64,000 bases of DNA, taken from positions 186,001 through 250,000 of the forward strand of contig CAXFAI010000019.1 in NCBI GenBank assembly GCA_964001305.1. Reading direction: 5' to 3'. Shown one piece after another: positions 43,470 to 52,726 of this stretch. The translations under genes and the position numbers were made by a program. Position 1 is the stretch's first letter; each line of letters opens with the position of its first letter. Below the pieces are notes generated by a model. The model saw only the letters and a program-made list of their open reading frames with translations, did not search any database and was not told the origin of the DNA. Source of the stretch: CAJXMH01 sp964001305. Its GTDB lineage: Bacteria > Bacteroidota > Bacteroidia > Flavobacteriales_E > Vicingaceae.

Positions 43470-44776
43470 TTCTCTTCATACTTCTTAGAATACTTTATAT
43501 AAAGTTCCTTTTGAGGGTTGCTTAAATTTATTTTTCTTCCTTGAATAAAAGCATAAGTAACATTATTCGAATTAATATCTAAGGCATCTCCTTCTGAAAT
43601 AAACAAAGTAGCCTGTTTTCCTTCCATCAAACTACCAAGCATATCATCTATTCCTAAAATTTTTGCTGTGTTTAAAGTAATTAAAGAAAGTGCTTCTGCT
43701 TTGCTCATACCATAAGTTACCGTAGTGCCTGCATAAAAAGGTAAATTTCTAGTTCCCATAGCTTCCATACTGCCAGAATTTTCTAGGCCAACTAATACTC
43801 CTTTCTGACTAAGTAGTGTAGCTAAGCGATAAGGCAAGTCAATGTCTTCATCTTCATATTTGGGTAAAGAATGAACCTTTCTTAAAAGTACAGGAATTTC
43901 TCTATCCTTAAGCAAATCAGCTACTAGCCAAGCATCATGACCACCAACCAAAACCATTTTTATATTAAATTGATCGGAGAAATAGATTGCGTCGGTAATC
44001 GATTTTACATCATTGGCATGAACAAACAAATTTGCATTTCCATCAAACAATTTTTTCATGGCTTCAAAGCGCAGGTTTTTTTCTAATATAAAGTCAGTTT
44101 TATAGTAAGCTCTTGCTTCTTCAAAAAAACGACTTAACTCCTCTAACTCTTTTAAATAATTATTATCCGCTTCCTTCTTCTTCGTTGATTTCGAATAGGG
44201 ATTCGGCCAGTTCAAATGAATTCCGTCATCGGCCTTTATTAGAGCGTCTTCCCAATTCCAAGCATCAAGTGAAACTATAGAAGAACTACCAGACAAGACC
44301 CCACCTTTTGGAGCAATTTGAGCAATTAAAACACCATTTGAACGTACCGTTGGTGTAATTCTAGATTCTGTATTGTATGCTGTAATGCTTCTAACATGTG
44401 GATTGAATTGGCCTACATCTGCGAAATCTCGGCTAGCCCTAACCGCATCAATTTCTACCAGGCCTAATCTAGAATTTGGAGCAATAAATCCGGGATAAAT
44501 GTGCTTACCATCTAAATGATAAATGGTGTCATATTTTGTGGTATCCAATTGTATATCTATAGCTGCCTTCACTTCGATAATCTTTCCATCTTGAACCCCA
44601 ATTGCAGATCTTTTAATGACTTCTCCATTTCCAATATGAGCGGTTGCCCCTAAAAAAAGAATGCTCTTTGTCTGCTTTTCAGCAGGCGTTGGAATCTGGC
44701 TGAAAGCCATTTGACTTCCACAAAGGACAGCTATTAATAAGCTTAAAAACTTACTGCTCCAATGTCTCACACTCAT
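43466..44776 (-). CDS. Exported amidohydrolase-like protein lacking metal ligands
   Basis: A protein of about 436 residues with a signal peptide (MSVRHWSSKF, then a hydrophobic stretch ending AFSQ) and the imidazolonepropionase-like amidohydrolase fold (KHIYPGFIAPN, FVHANDVKSI, VLVGGHDAW, ALSLITLNTAKILGIDDMLGSL and GKQATLFIS). The HxH motif expected after GFI is replaced by PNSR, and no Asp is seen at the strand 8 position, so it is probably inactive as a metal hydrolase. An upstream in-frame Met (44797) is an alternative start. It overlaps the larger amidohydrolase gene by 26 bases. Confidence 0.8.
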   Translation of the reverse strand: MSVRHWSSKFLSLLIAVLCGSQMAFSQIPTPAEKQTKSILFLGATAHIGNGEVIKRSAIGVQDGKIIEVKAAIDIQLDTTKYDTIYHLDGKHIYPGFIAPNSRLGLVEIDAVRASRDFADVGQFNPHVRSITAYNTESRITPTVRSNGVLIAQIAPKGGVLSGSSSIVSLDAWNWEDALIKADDGIHLNWPNPYSKSTKKKEADNNYLKELEELSRFFEEARAYYKTDFILEKNLRFEAMKKLFDGNANLFVHANDVKSITDAIYFSDQFNIKMVLVGGHDAWLVADLLKDREIPVLLRKVHSLPKYEDEDIDLPYRLATLLSQKGVLVGLENSGSMEAMGTRNLPFYAGTTVTYGMSKAEALSLITLNTAKILGIDDMLGSLMEGKQATLFISEGDALDINSNNVTYAFIQGRKINLSNPQKELYIKYSKKYEEN

Positions 44777-47774
44777 ACAATAACTTTTTCTCTTCATTCA
44801 CTTTTTGTGCTTTTTTCTCTTTCTCCTTCGCTTTAATCATCAAAGAAATCAATCGCTCCCTTTCTTCCCTTAAGACTTTCCTTTGTCGTTCATCTTCTTC
44901 GCTATCATAATATAAAATACCATCTATATAGGTTTGTTTTACCTTACTGTAATTTGACAAAGGGTTGGCTGTCCAAAGTACAAGGTCTGCATCTTTTCCA
45001 ACGGCAATACTTCCTAAGGCAGAATCTAGATGGAGCATCTTAGCCGGATTCAAAGTCACTAACTTCCATGCTTCTTCAGCACTTAAACCTCCATATTTCA
45101 TCGCCTTGGCAGCTTCTTGATTTAGCCTTCTTCCCATCTCTGCATCATCTGAATTAAAAGCAGTTAAAACACCTTGCTTATGCAACATAGCTCCATTATA
45201 GGGTATCGCATCATTCACTTCAAATTTGTATGCCCACCAATCTGAGAAGGTAGAAGCAGCTGCCCCATGCTCTTTGAGTTGATCAGCTAACTTATAGCCT
45301 TCTAAAACATGAGTAAACGTATTGATTCTAAACTTCATCGAATCAGCAACATGCATCAGCATATTTATTTCTGATTGAATGTATGAATGACAAGTAATAA
45401 ATCGGTTTGTATCTAATATTTCAGCTAATGCCTCCAATTCTAAATCTCTTCTTGGAGGAAAAGCCTTTTTCTTCTCCTTTTTAGATTTTGCATGGTATAA
45501 AGTCCATTCACTTTGATACTCTTTTGCTCTTGTAAATGCATCATAAAAAACTTGCTCTACACCCATTCTACTTTGGGGAAAACGTAAGGTTTGATGATCT
45601 CCCCAATTGCTTTGTTTTACATTTTCTCCAAGCGCAAACTTGATGAATTTTGGAGCATTTTTAATTTTCATTTCTTCCGCACTTTGCCCCCAACGTAGTT
45701 TAATTAAGGCCGACTGACCACCTATGGGGTTTGCAGAGCCATGTAGCAATTGCGAAGTAGTAACTCCACCAGCTAATTGCCGGTATATGTTTATATCATC
45801 CGAATTAATTACATCTCCTATTCGCACTTCAGCCGTTACGGCTTGTCCTGATTCATTGACTCCTCGGCTAATGGCAATGTGAGAGTGTTCATCAATTATT
45901 CCTGAAGTCAAGTGTAAATCAGTGGCATCAATTTCTTTCACTTGGTTTATCAATTCAGGGAACATCACTGCTAAATTGATTTTATAGCCTAGCATTTTTA
46001 TCTTGCCTTCGTGAATCAGTACATCGTATTTCGTTTGAATACCCTCTACTTCATTGGTCCATACGGTAGCATTTCTAAAAATAATGGTCTCTCCAACTTT
46101 AGGTAAACTATCTTTTCCAAAAGCCATTAACGGATATTGAATTTTTGAGAGCTCAAACTGATTAGATTCTGTTGAATCTCCTTTTTCTTCGAAGTTTCCT
46201 TTCTTAATTGTTGCCCAATCTACCCAGTCACCTTCCAAAATTGTTTTACCTGTCCAAATCCGGCTTAAACTATCACTTATAATTCCACTCAATCGGTAAG
46301 ATTCATCATCAAGCTCAAACCATAAGTTAATTCGATTTCGTTCTATTTTAACAGCTGCTTTCTCAAATTCATCTTTGCCTTTTTCACTAACAAATGCCTT
46401 TAAATCTTCTAGCTTACCTTCAATCTTTACATCAAATTGAATTTTCTTATTGATATTCAAACTATAGAGCCCTCGAATATCAATAAGTTGATCATCAAGT
46501 AAAGGGTACTCTTTACCTTGCACCCAATTGGAAATAAGTTTAGAGTGCGCTTTAAACATGGTATCAGACACAATTAAAAAATTGGCCAATTTTCCTTCTG
46601 CCAAACTTCCAATTTGTTTTTCCGCATGAATTAGCTCAGCAGGGATAATGCTTAAAGCATCAATTGCCATGTCATGACTTAAGCCTTTAGCCAAACTTCG
46701 TTTCAAGTTCTTATAAAAGTCTTTCTTTTCTTCTAAGTCAGCAACTGTAATGGCAAATGGAATTTGCATTCTTTCTAAACGAGCCAAGTTTTCATCAGCC
46801 AATTCCCATTCTTTCATTTTTCGGTAAGGCAAACGCATAGCATCGTATGGGTCGCTTACATCATAAACTTTGGGAAAATTTACAGGAATTATGAACGAAG
46901 ATTCTGTCGCCTTAATTTCATTTAATCGCTTATACTCATCACCCTTTCCCTTTATGATAAATTTAAAATTGAACTCATCGCCAATTCGGTTAGCTCTTAA
47001 TGCAGACAAATATCCATCTACCTCAATTACTTTGGGAAGCTCAGCATACTCATTTAATTTTTCTAAAGTGAGATTTAGTTTCGATTTATTTTCTAACTGT
47101 TGATAGGCAATTGCATCATAATGCACTTGACGAATAAGTGCGATAATTCCCATCAGTGAGCTTGGATATGTTTGCTTAGACATTCCCTTGTAGAAAGAGT
47201 ATTGCATGGCTGCATTGGAAAGCAAAAGCTGTCTCTCTTCTTCCTCAATTAAACTGATTAATGCAGAGGTCCCTCTTATAACTCCATCCTCTTGATGACT
47301 GAGTACGGCGCCAAAGCCAAGTTCTCGGTATTCTTTTGCCTGTTTTTCATTGTAAGAATAGAATTGAAGTGCATTTTGCTCTGCTTTTATGCTTTCGTTC
47401 CAAAAATATGGTCCATCATTTAATCCCTCCAATTGTGGCTTCTTGCTCTCGTTTTTAGACTCAAACTTTTCCATCCCAAAATCGGAGTATAAATCAATAA
47501 ATGAAGGGTAAATAAATTGCCCTTGCAAATCCTTGATAATTGCTTGCTTGGGAATTTGAACCTCTTTACCTAGCGCTTCTATTCTTTGACTTTTAATAAG
47601 CAAAGTCCCTCGAGTCAACCAATTACCATGACCTAGATAAATTGTTGCATTTGTAAATGCCGTGTAATGGTTTCTCGGATTATTGGCTCCATTTTGAGGC
47701 TCCCAATTTTGTGAAGTCATTTCTTGAGTAAGAAATATACTTGCACATAGATGAAAAAGAAATCGAAAATTCAT
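44751..47774 (-). CDS. Large exported protein with two amidohydrolase domains, one catalytic
   Basis: A protein of 1007 residues with a signal peptide (MNFRFLFHLCASIFLTQ). The first amidohydrolase-like domain (about residues 30-430) lacks HxH (FIDLYSDFG) and other ligands; after a beta-rich linker of about 130 residues the second domain (about 560-980) has HSH at residues 630-632, further His in CHSYIQ and THVLEG, and Asp in FNSDDAEM. This resembles the large secreted amidohydrolases of Bacteroidota, for which imidazolone- or dipeptide-type substrates are guessed. The start is taken at 47774 because a TATTTTTG box occupies 47781-47788, just behind it. The C-terminus is Lys/Glu-rich. Confidence 0.85.
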   Translation of the reverse strand: MNFRFLFHLCASIFLTQEMTSQNWEPQNGANNPRNHYTAFTNATIYLGHGNWLTRGTLLIKSQRIEALGKEVQIPKQAIIKDLQGQFIYPSFIDLYSDFGMEKFESKNESKKPQLEGLNDGPYFWNESIKAEQNALQFYSYNEKQAKEYRELGFGAVLSHQEDGVIRGTSALISLIEEEERQLLLSNAAMQYSFYKGMSKQTYPSSLMGIIALIRQVHYDAIAYQQLENKSKLNLTLEKLNEYAELPKVIEVDGYLSALRANRIGDEFNFKFIIKGKGDEYKRLNEIKATESSFIIPVNFPKVYDVSDPYDAMRLPYRKMKEWELADENLARLERMQIPFAITVADLEEKKDFYKNLKRSLAKGLSHDMAIDALSIIPAELIHAEKQIGSLAEGKLANFLIVSDTMFKAHSKLISNWVQGKEYPLLDDQLIDIRGLYSLNINKKIQFDVKIEGKLEDLKAFVSEKGKDEFEKAAVKIERNRINLWFELDDESYRLSGIISDSLSRIWTGKTILEGDWVDWATIKKGNFEEKGDSTESNQFELSKIQYPLMAFGKDSLPKVGETIIFRNATVWTNEVEGIQTKYDVLIHEGKIKMLGYKINLAVMFPELINQVKEIDATDLHLTSGIIDEHSHIAISRGVNESGQAVTAEVRIGDVINSDDINIYRQLAGGVTTSQLLHGSANPIGGQSALIKLRWGQSAEEMKIKNAPKFIKFALGENVKQSNWGDHQTLRFPQSRMGVEQVFYDAFTRAKEYQSEWTLYHAKSKKEKKKAFPPRRDLELEALAEILDTNRFITCHSYIQSEINMLMHVADSMKFRINTFTHVLEGYKLADQLKEHGAAASTFSDWWAYKFEVNDAIPYNGAMLHKQGVLTAFNSDDAEMGRRLNQEAAKAMKYGGLSAEEAWKLVTLNPAKMLHLDSALGSIAVGKDADLVLWTANPLSNYSKVKQTYIDGILYYDSEEDERQRKVLREERERLISLMIKAKEKEKKAQKVNEEKKLLYECETLEQ

Positions 47775-47780
47775 GGAGTT

Positions 47781-47788
47781 CAAAAATA
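47781..47788 (-). promoter_or_regulatory. -7 box for the amidohydrolase pair
   Basis: On the minus strand TATTTTTG fits TAnnTTTG with 6 bases between it and the ATG at 47774. It lies inside the frame if the more upstream Met at 47792 were used, which supports the downstream start. Confidence 0.45.
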
Positions 47789-47848
47789 GCAAAACATAAA
47801 GCGCTTTAGTAGGTTCGCTTTTTAGTTACTTTTACAAAAATTTTAATC

Positions 47849-48301
47849 ATGTATACTGGTCTTTTGCATCTTCATAACCTACTTCGATACGCAGTAGTTA
47901 TTTTTCTAATTCTAGCAGTTGTTAAATCTTTTATCGGCTGGTTTGGAAAAAAAGAATACACCGCTTCAGACAATAAAGTGAGTTTGTTTTTGCTGATTTC
48001 GGCTCATTTACAATTAGTAGTTGGATTAGCCTTGTATTTTGTTAGCGAAAAACACAAATTGTTTGAACTAGGCATGGCTGAAGTCATGAAAAATGAAGTA
48101 ATGCGATATTGGGCAGTAGAGCACATCGCCTCTATGATAATTGGGATTGCTATTATTACAGTTGGACGTATCATGGCGAAAAAAGGCAAAGACGATAACG
48201 CTAAATTTAGAAGACAAGCCATTTACTTTCTATTAGCTATGGTCTTAATTTTCTCTGCCATTCCTTGGCCATGGTCTGCCGTTGCAAGACCTTGGTTTTA
48301 A
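47849..48301 (+). CDS. Small polytopic membrane protein (cytochrome b-like)
   Basis: A 150-residue inner-membrane protein with four helices (about residues 10-32, 46-66, 90-110 and 122-142). It has two His in the first helix (LLHLHNLLRY) and further His in helices 2 and 3 (SAHLQL and VEHIASM), a spacing that would suit haem binding. Close homologues are usually labelled cytochrome b in Bacteroidota, but this is not proven here. Monocistronic, or followed by hflX after 30 bases. Confidence 0.7.
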   Translation: MYTGLLHLHNLLRYAVVIFLILAVVKSFIGWFGKKEYTASDNKVSLFLLISAHLQLVVGLALYFVSEKHKLFELGMAEVMKNEVMRYWAVEHIASMIIGIAIITVGRIMAKKGKDDNAKFRRQAIYFLLAMVLIFSAIPWPWSAVARPWF

Positions 48302-48331
48302 GACCAAATTTTGGTATACTTAAGGTAGTTT

Positions 48332-49522
48332 ATGAGAGAAATACACGTAAAAGAAATGACCGAAAAAGCGGTCATGGTTGGAGTTATAAGCCAACAAAAT
48401 AGTGAAGAGCAAGTAGAAGAATACCTAGATGAGTTGGCTTTTTTAGCCGAAACAGCAGGTGCAGAAGTGGTAGAGCGTTTTACACAAAAGCTAACGGCTC
48501 CACATCCCAAAACTTTTGTTGGTACTGGAAAGCTGCAAGAAATTATTGATTACGTTAAAAAACACGAAATCAATATGGTGATTTTTGACGATGAGTTAAG
48601 TCCTTCGCAAACTCGAAATGTAGAAACATCTTTTAAGGATGTAAAGGTGCTTGATCGAAGTAACTTGATTCTTGACATTTTTGCTAAAAGAGCTAGAACT
48701 GCTGCGGCTAAAACGCAAGTAGAATTAGCACAATATGAGTATTTACTTCCTCGATTAACCCGTATGTGGACTCACCTTTCCAGACAAAAAGGGGGAATTG
48801 GTATGAGAGGTCCTGGGGAAACAGAAATTGAAACGGATAGAAGGATAATTCGAGATAAAATTGCCTTATTAAAATCGAAATTAGAAAAGATTGACAAGCA
48901 AAAAGCCACACAACGAAAAGGACGGCAGCAGATGATTCGTGCTGCATTAGTAGGCTATACCAATGTGGGTAAATCTACCTTAATGAACTTACTTTCAAAG
49001 TCAGAGGTGTTTGCCGAAAATAAATTGTTTGCCACACTAGATACCACCGTTCGAAAAATTGTAGTGGGTAATCTTCCTTTTTTACTTTCCGATACCGTTG
49101 GGTTTATCAGAAAACTTCCTCACCACTTGGTAGACTCTTTTAAATCTACTTTAGACGAAGTAAGAGAAGCGGACATTTTATTACATGTGGTTGATATTTC
49201 GCACCCCAATTTTGAAGAGCAAATTCAAACGGTAAATGAAACTTTAGCCGAAATGGGTGCAAAGGACAAACCAACTCTCATGATTTTTAATAAAATTGAT
49301 GCCTATACCTACATTGAAAAAGAAGAGGATGATTTAACTCCTGAAACGAAAGAGAACAGAAGTTTGGATGACTTAAAGAAAAGTTGGATGGCCAAAGAAA
49401 ACTTTCCTTGCATTTTTATTTCAGCCCAAGAAAAAACTCACTACGAAGAGTTAAGAGACTTGCTGTATCAACAAATCAAAGACTTGCATTTAAAGATTTA
49501 TCCGCATCGGATGTTGTATTAA
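48332..49522 (+). CDS. hflX: Ribosome-associated GTPase HflX
   Basis: A 396-residue GTPase that splits stalled ribosomes under stress. The N-terminal HflX domain includes PSQTRNVE and LILDIFAKRARTAAAKTQVELAQ, followed by the Gly-rich GGIGMRGPGETEIETDR; the G1 motif is GYTNVGKST at residues 208-216, with DTVG and NKID as G3 and G4. Its stop shares TTAA with the stop of the convergent ABC exporter gene. Confidence 0.97.
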   Translation: MREIHVKEMTEKAVMVGVISQQNSEEQVEEYLDELAFLAETAGAEVVERFTQKLTAPHPKTFVGTGKLQEIIDYVKKHEINMVIFDDELSPSQTRNVETSFKDVKVLDRSNLILDIFAKRARTAAAKTQVELAQYEYLLPRLTRMWTHLSRQKGGIGMRGPGETEIETDRRIIRDKIALLKSKLEKIDKQKATQRKGRQQMIRAALVGYTNVGKSTLMNLLSKSEVFAENKLFATLDTTVRKIVVGNLPFLLSDTVGFIRKLPHHLVDSFKSTLDEVREADILLHVVDISHPNFEEQIQTVNETLAEMGAKDKPTLMIFNKIDAYTYIEKEEDDLTPETKENRSLDDLKKSWMAKENFPCIFISAQEKTHYEELRDLLYQQIKDLHLKIYPHRMLY

Positions 49523-51339
49523 GCAAACGCCTGCAAGTCCGTCAACTTCTTATAAACCCCAGCTTGAGCAATTAAATTATCGTGGTTTCCTCTTTCTACA
49601 ATTTCCCCATCTTGCATGACAATAATTTCATCTGCATGCTGAATGGTAGATAAACGGTGAGCAATCACAATGGAAGTTCGGTTCTCCATGAGCTTATAAA
49701 GCGCATCTTGCACTAGCTTTTCAGACTCAGTATCTAAAGCCGAAGTCGCTTCATCCAAAATCATTATCGGAGGATTTTTAAGCACAGCGCGAGCAATGCT
49801 AATACGCTGTTGCTGCCCGCCAGAAAGTTTGCCTCCACCATCGCCAATATTGGTATCATAGCCTTCAGGCAACTTTTCAATAAACTCATGCGCATTGGCA
49901 ATTTTTGCGGCTTCAATCACCGCCTCTCGACTTGGGTTTTCAATTCCCAAAGCAATGTTGTTGAAAATGGTATCATTAAAGAGTATAGACCTTTGAGAAA
50001 CAATTCCCATCAGCGCTCTTAAGTCTTTGATTTTGTAATCTCTGACATCTTTTCCATCAATAAAAATTCCTCCTTCAATAGGGTCATAAAAGCGAGGCAA
50101 TAAATCTACCATAGTCGATTTTCCTCCACCCGATTGTCCCACTAAGGCGACTGTTTTCCCTTTGGGAATTTCCAGATTAATGTTCTTTAATACTTTGGCA
50201 TCTTTGTATGCAAAACTTAAATTTTCATATGTAATTGCATGTTTAAAGTCAGCTACTGAACTAGCATTAACTTTATCTTGTATTTTATTTTCAGCCTCTA
50301 ATACTTTATCAATTCTCTCGGTTGACGCGGCTCCCTTTTGAATGTTGTAATAGGCGGTAGAAAGCGATTTTGCAGGACTCAATAACTGAAAGAATAAACC
50401 AATGTAAGCTAAAAACTCAGGTCCCGAAAAATCTACTTCTGGGTCAATTGCCATTTTTCCACCATACCAAACCAAAATGACCATCACTAAAGCTCCCAAA
50501 AACTCACTTAAAGGGGAAGCTAAATCTCGCTTGCGAAACATGCGCAGCATGGTATTTCTATAAATCTCATTTATTCCTTGAAACTTTTGATTGGATGCCT
50601 CTTCCGCATTAAAGGCTTTAATAATTCGCAAACCAGTTAAGGTTTCTTCTACATTAGAGAGCAACTCGCCCATACGCACTTGCAGTTTGGCAGATGTACG
50701 TTTTAAACTTTTGCCAATTTGCCCAATTATTAATCCACTAATTGGAAGCAAAATAAAAGCAAAAAGAGTGAGCTCAGCATTCATAGTAATCATAAACACC
50801 AAGGAAAGCACAATTGCAATTGGGTCTCGAAATACCATTTCTAACGAATTCATGATTGACCATTCAATTTCTTGTACATCACCAGTAATTCGACTAATGA
50901 TATCTCCCTTTTTCTCCTCAGAATAAAAACTTAACGGTAAGGCCAATATCTTTTGATACACATTACTACGTATATCTCTTACTACCCCGCTACGAATAGA
51001 TGCGAGAAAGAATTTCGCCAAGTAGCGAAACAAATTTTTAAGAAAAAATAAAATTCCTACAATTATACAGCAAAATAACAAAGCTCCTTCTTTACCGTGC
51101 TCGGCAATGTAAGGAGACATTTTATACAAGTATAGCTGCTCCACATAATCAGAAGAAAGCTCAAAAACAGGCGGCTCACTTATTGCTATAGGCTCACTTA
51201 TAAGCACTTGCAAGAATGGGATAAAAGCCAGAATAGAAAGCAAATTAAACACAACATGTAAGATGTTTGAAAAAACACTTAAAAAAGCAAGTGTTTTATA
51301 GGGCACGATGTATTTTACAATCTTTAAAAGACTCTTCAT
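49519..51339 (-). CDS. ABC exporter, MsbA-like (fused permease and ATPase)
   Basis: A 606-residue half-transporter: six helices (residues about 1-330) with the RDIRSNVYQKILALPLSFYS coupling segment, then an ATPase domain with Walker A GQSGGGKST, signature LSGGQQQRISIARA, Walker B IMILDEATSALD and the His switch IAHRLS. It is of the lipid A/multidrug exporter class; MsbA-type lipid flipping is the likeliest role. It follows the glycosyltransferase gene by 9 bases. Confidence 0.93.
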   Translation of the reverse strand: MKSLLKIVKYIVPYKTLAFLSVFSNILHVVFNLLSILAFIPFLQVLISEPIAISEPPVFELSSDYVEQLYLYKMSPYIAEHGKEGALLFCCIIVGILFFLKNLFRYLAKFFLASIRSGVVRDIRSNVYQKILALPLSFYSEEKKGDIISRITGDVQEIEWSIMNSLEMVFRDPIAIVLSLVFMITMNAELTLFAFILLPISGLIIGQIGKSLKRTSAKLQVRMGELLSNVEETLTGLRIIKAFNAEEASNQKFQGINEIYRNTMLRMFRKRDLASPLSEFLGALVMVILVWYGGKMAIDPEVDFSGPEFLAYIGLFFQLLSPAKSLSTAYYNIQKGAASTERIDKVLEAENKIQDKVNASSVADFKHAITYENLSFAYKDAKVLKNINLEIPKGKTVALVGQSGGGKSTMVDLLPRFYDPIEGGIFIDGKDVRDYKIKDLRALMGIVSQRSILFNDTIFNNIALGIENPSREAVIEAAKIANAHEFIEKLPEGYDTNIGDGGGKLSGGQQQRISIARAVLKNPPIMILDEATSALDTESEKLVQDALYKLMENRTSIVIAHRLSTIQHADEIIVMQDGEIVERGNHDNLIAQAGVYKKLTDLQAFA

Positions 51340-51348
51340 AAAATCAGT

Positions 51349-52299
51349 TTAAACGTCTAGTAATTCCCAATTTTTAAAGGGGAAAAAGTGTTTGCCTCCA
51401 TTCAAATTTCTTTCCAAAAAGGAAACCAAGCGATATTTTGTTTTTTCGTGTTTAAACTTCGGTCTATTTGGCAGCTTTGAACTCTCATAATTCAATTGAG
51501 AAGCCCAACTAAAGTCCTTCATCTTTTCAGCCATTACCTTAGGGTGAGTCTCTTTAAACTTGGGTAAATGCTTCAAAGGACCATAATCAAATTCAGCTTG
51601 TGCATCTTTATGCATCTCATCGGCCTTTTTGTCTCCTTTGTGAATACTATCCAAGGCTTTTTTCTTACTCTGCATGTATTTTGGAGGCCTTACCCAACCA
51701 TAGTGATATATATAGGCTTCTAAAGGGGCAACTTTCAATTTATGTGTTCCTTCTTGCTTACGATAACTTTTTCCATCAAAATCAGGTATTCTACGAAAGG
51801 ATTGCGCCGATTCAAAAGAATGAATATCGGGCTTGTTTCGGACGATGCGTATTTCATTTTGATACCAACCATGATGATCAATGTAGTGCTCATAATCGCC
51901 AAAAAAATGGCGGTATTTAAAAAGCAAACCTTCCACTTCTTGATTGTCTAACAATTCTTCACAGCGCTCTTTAATTACAGGCAAATACTTTTCATGTACC
52001 ACTTCATCGGCTTGCACATAAAACAACCAATCGCCACTACAATGTTGTATGGCAATGTCGGTTTGGTGCGCATTCTCCGTTCCATTCGGAAAAGCAGTAG
52101 TATCCCACTCCGTATCAATAATTTTCAATTTTGGAGAATCAATCGTCTTCAGAATCTCTCTGGTGTTATCATCTTCATCGCCTTTGCCCAACACAAATAT
52201 AAATTCATCGCAAATGGGCAAAATGGATAAAATGGATTCTTTAATCGGATAATAAAGCTTAGAGACATTTCGGCCAAAACTGAAACCGCTTATTTTCAT
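51349..52299 (-). CDS. Glycosyltransferase family 2-like protein
   Basis: A 316-residue protein. The N-terminal part (about 1-220) has a GT-A-type pattern: ISGFSFGRNVSKLYYPIKESI, then CDEFIFVLGKGDEDDNT, and the probable metal-binding YVQADEVVHE around residue 97. The C-terminal part is Lys/His-rich and ends FFPFKNWELLDV. The donor and acceptor are unknown. It sits immediately before the MsbA-like exporter gene, so it may modify a lipid or lipopolysaccharide core that is exported. Confidence 0.8.
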   Translation of the reverse strand: MKISGFSFGRNVSKLYYPIKESILSILPICDEFIFVLGKGDEDDNTREILKTIDSPKLKIIDTEWDTTAFPNGTENAHQTDIAIQHCSGDWLFYVQADEVVHEKYLPVIKERCEELLDNQEVEGLLFKYRHFFGDYEHYIDHHGWYQNEIRIVRNKPDIHSFESAQSFRRIPDFDGKSYRKQEGTHKLKVAPLEAYIYHYGWVRPPKYMQSKKKALDSIHKGDKKADEMHKDAQAEFDYGPLKHLPKFKETHPKVMAEKMKDFSWASQLNYESSKLPNRPKFKHEKTKYRLVSFLERNLNGGKHFFPFKNWELLDV

Positions 52300-52374
52300 A
52301 GTGGAAAAAGATTTTTGCGAAGTTAGTGAATTTAGCAGGCTTAAAACGAATGGTAGAAACCGTTGCAGAAAGCT

Positions 52375-52382
52375 TAATTTTG
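52375..52382 (+). promoter_or_regulatory. -7 box for rbfA
   Basis: TAATTTTG fits TAnnTTTG and ends 5 bases before the ATG at 52388. It supports that ATG as the start rather than an in-frame Met 87 bases upstream, and predicts a leaderless mRNA for rbfA and the permease gene after it. Confidence 0.5.
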
Positions 52383-52387
52383 CCGTT

Positions 52388-52723
52388 ATGGAATCTATAC
52401 GTCAACAAAAAATTGCGCGTCTCTTACAAAAGGAAGTTGGAGATATTTTTTCTAGAAATGAAGTAAGTGGTCTAAAAGGAACCATGATTTCTATAACGCA
52501 GTGCAGGGTTACACCTGATTTGGGAATTGCCAAATTGTATGTCAGTTTGTTTCCAGTTGACGATAAGGAAGAAGCCATCAAAGAGCTTCAATCACAAGCA
52601 ACAGAGATTCGATATGTACTTGGCCGAAAAGTGGGTAAACAATTACGTCATATTCCTGAATTGCATTTTTATTTGGATGACTCTTTTGATTACGCTGAAA
52701 AAATTGACCAGCTTTTAAAGTAA
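52388..52723 (+). CDS. rbfA: 30S ribosome-binding factor A
   Basis: A 111-residue KH-like protein that helps mature the 16S rRNA 5' end. It begins MESIRQQKIARLLQKEVGDIF, with ISITQCRVTPDLGIAKLYVSLF in the middle and LRHIPELHFYLDDS at the C-terminal end, all typical. An in-frame Met at 52301 lies upstream, but that N-terminal extension has no family similarity and overlaps a promoter box. It precedes the LolC/E-like gene by 3 bases. Confidence 0.94.
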   Translation: MESIRQQKIARLLQKEVGDIFSRNEVSGLKGTMISITQCRVTPDLGIAKLYVSLFPVDDKEEAIKELQSQATEIRYVLGRKVGKQLRHIPELHFYLDDSFDYAEKIDQLLK

Positions 52724-52726
52724 ATC

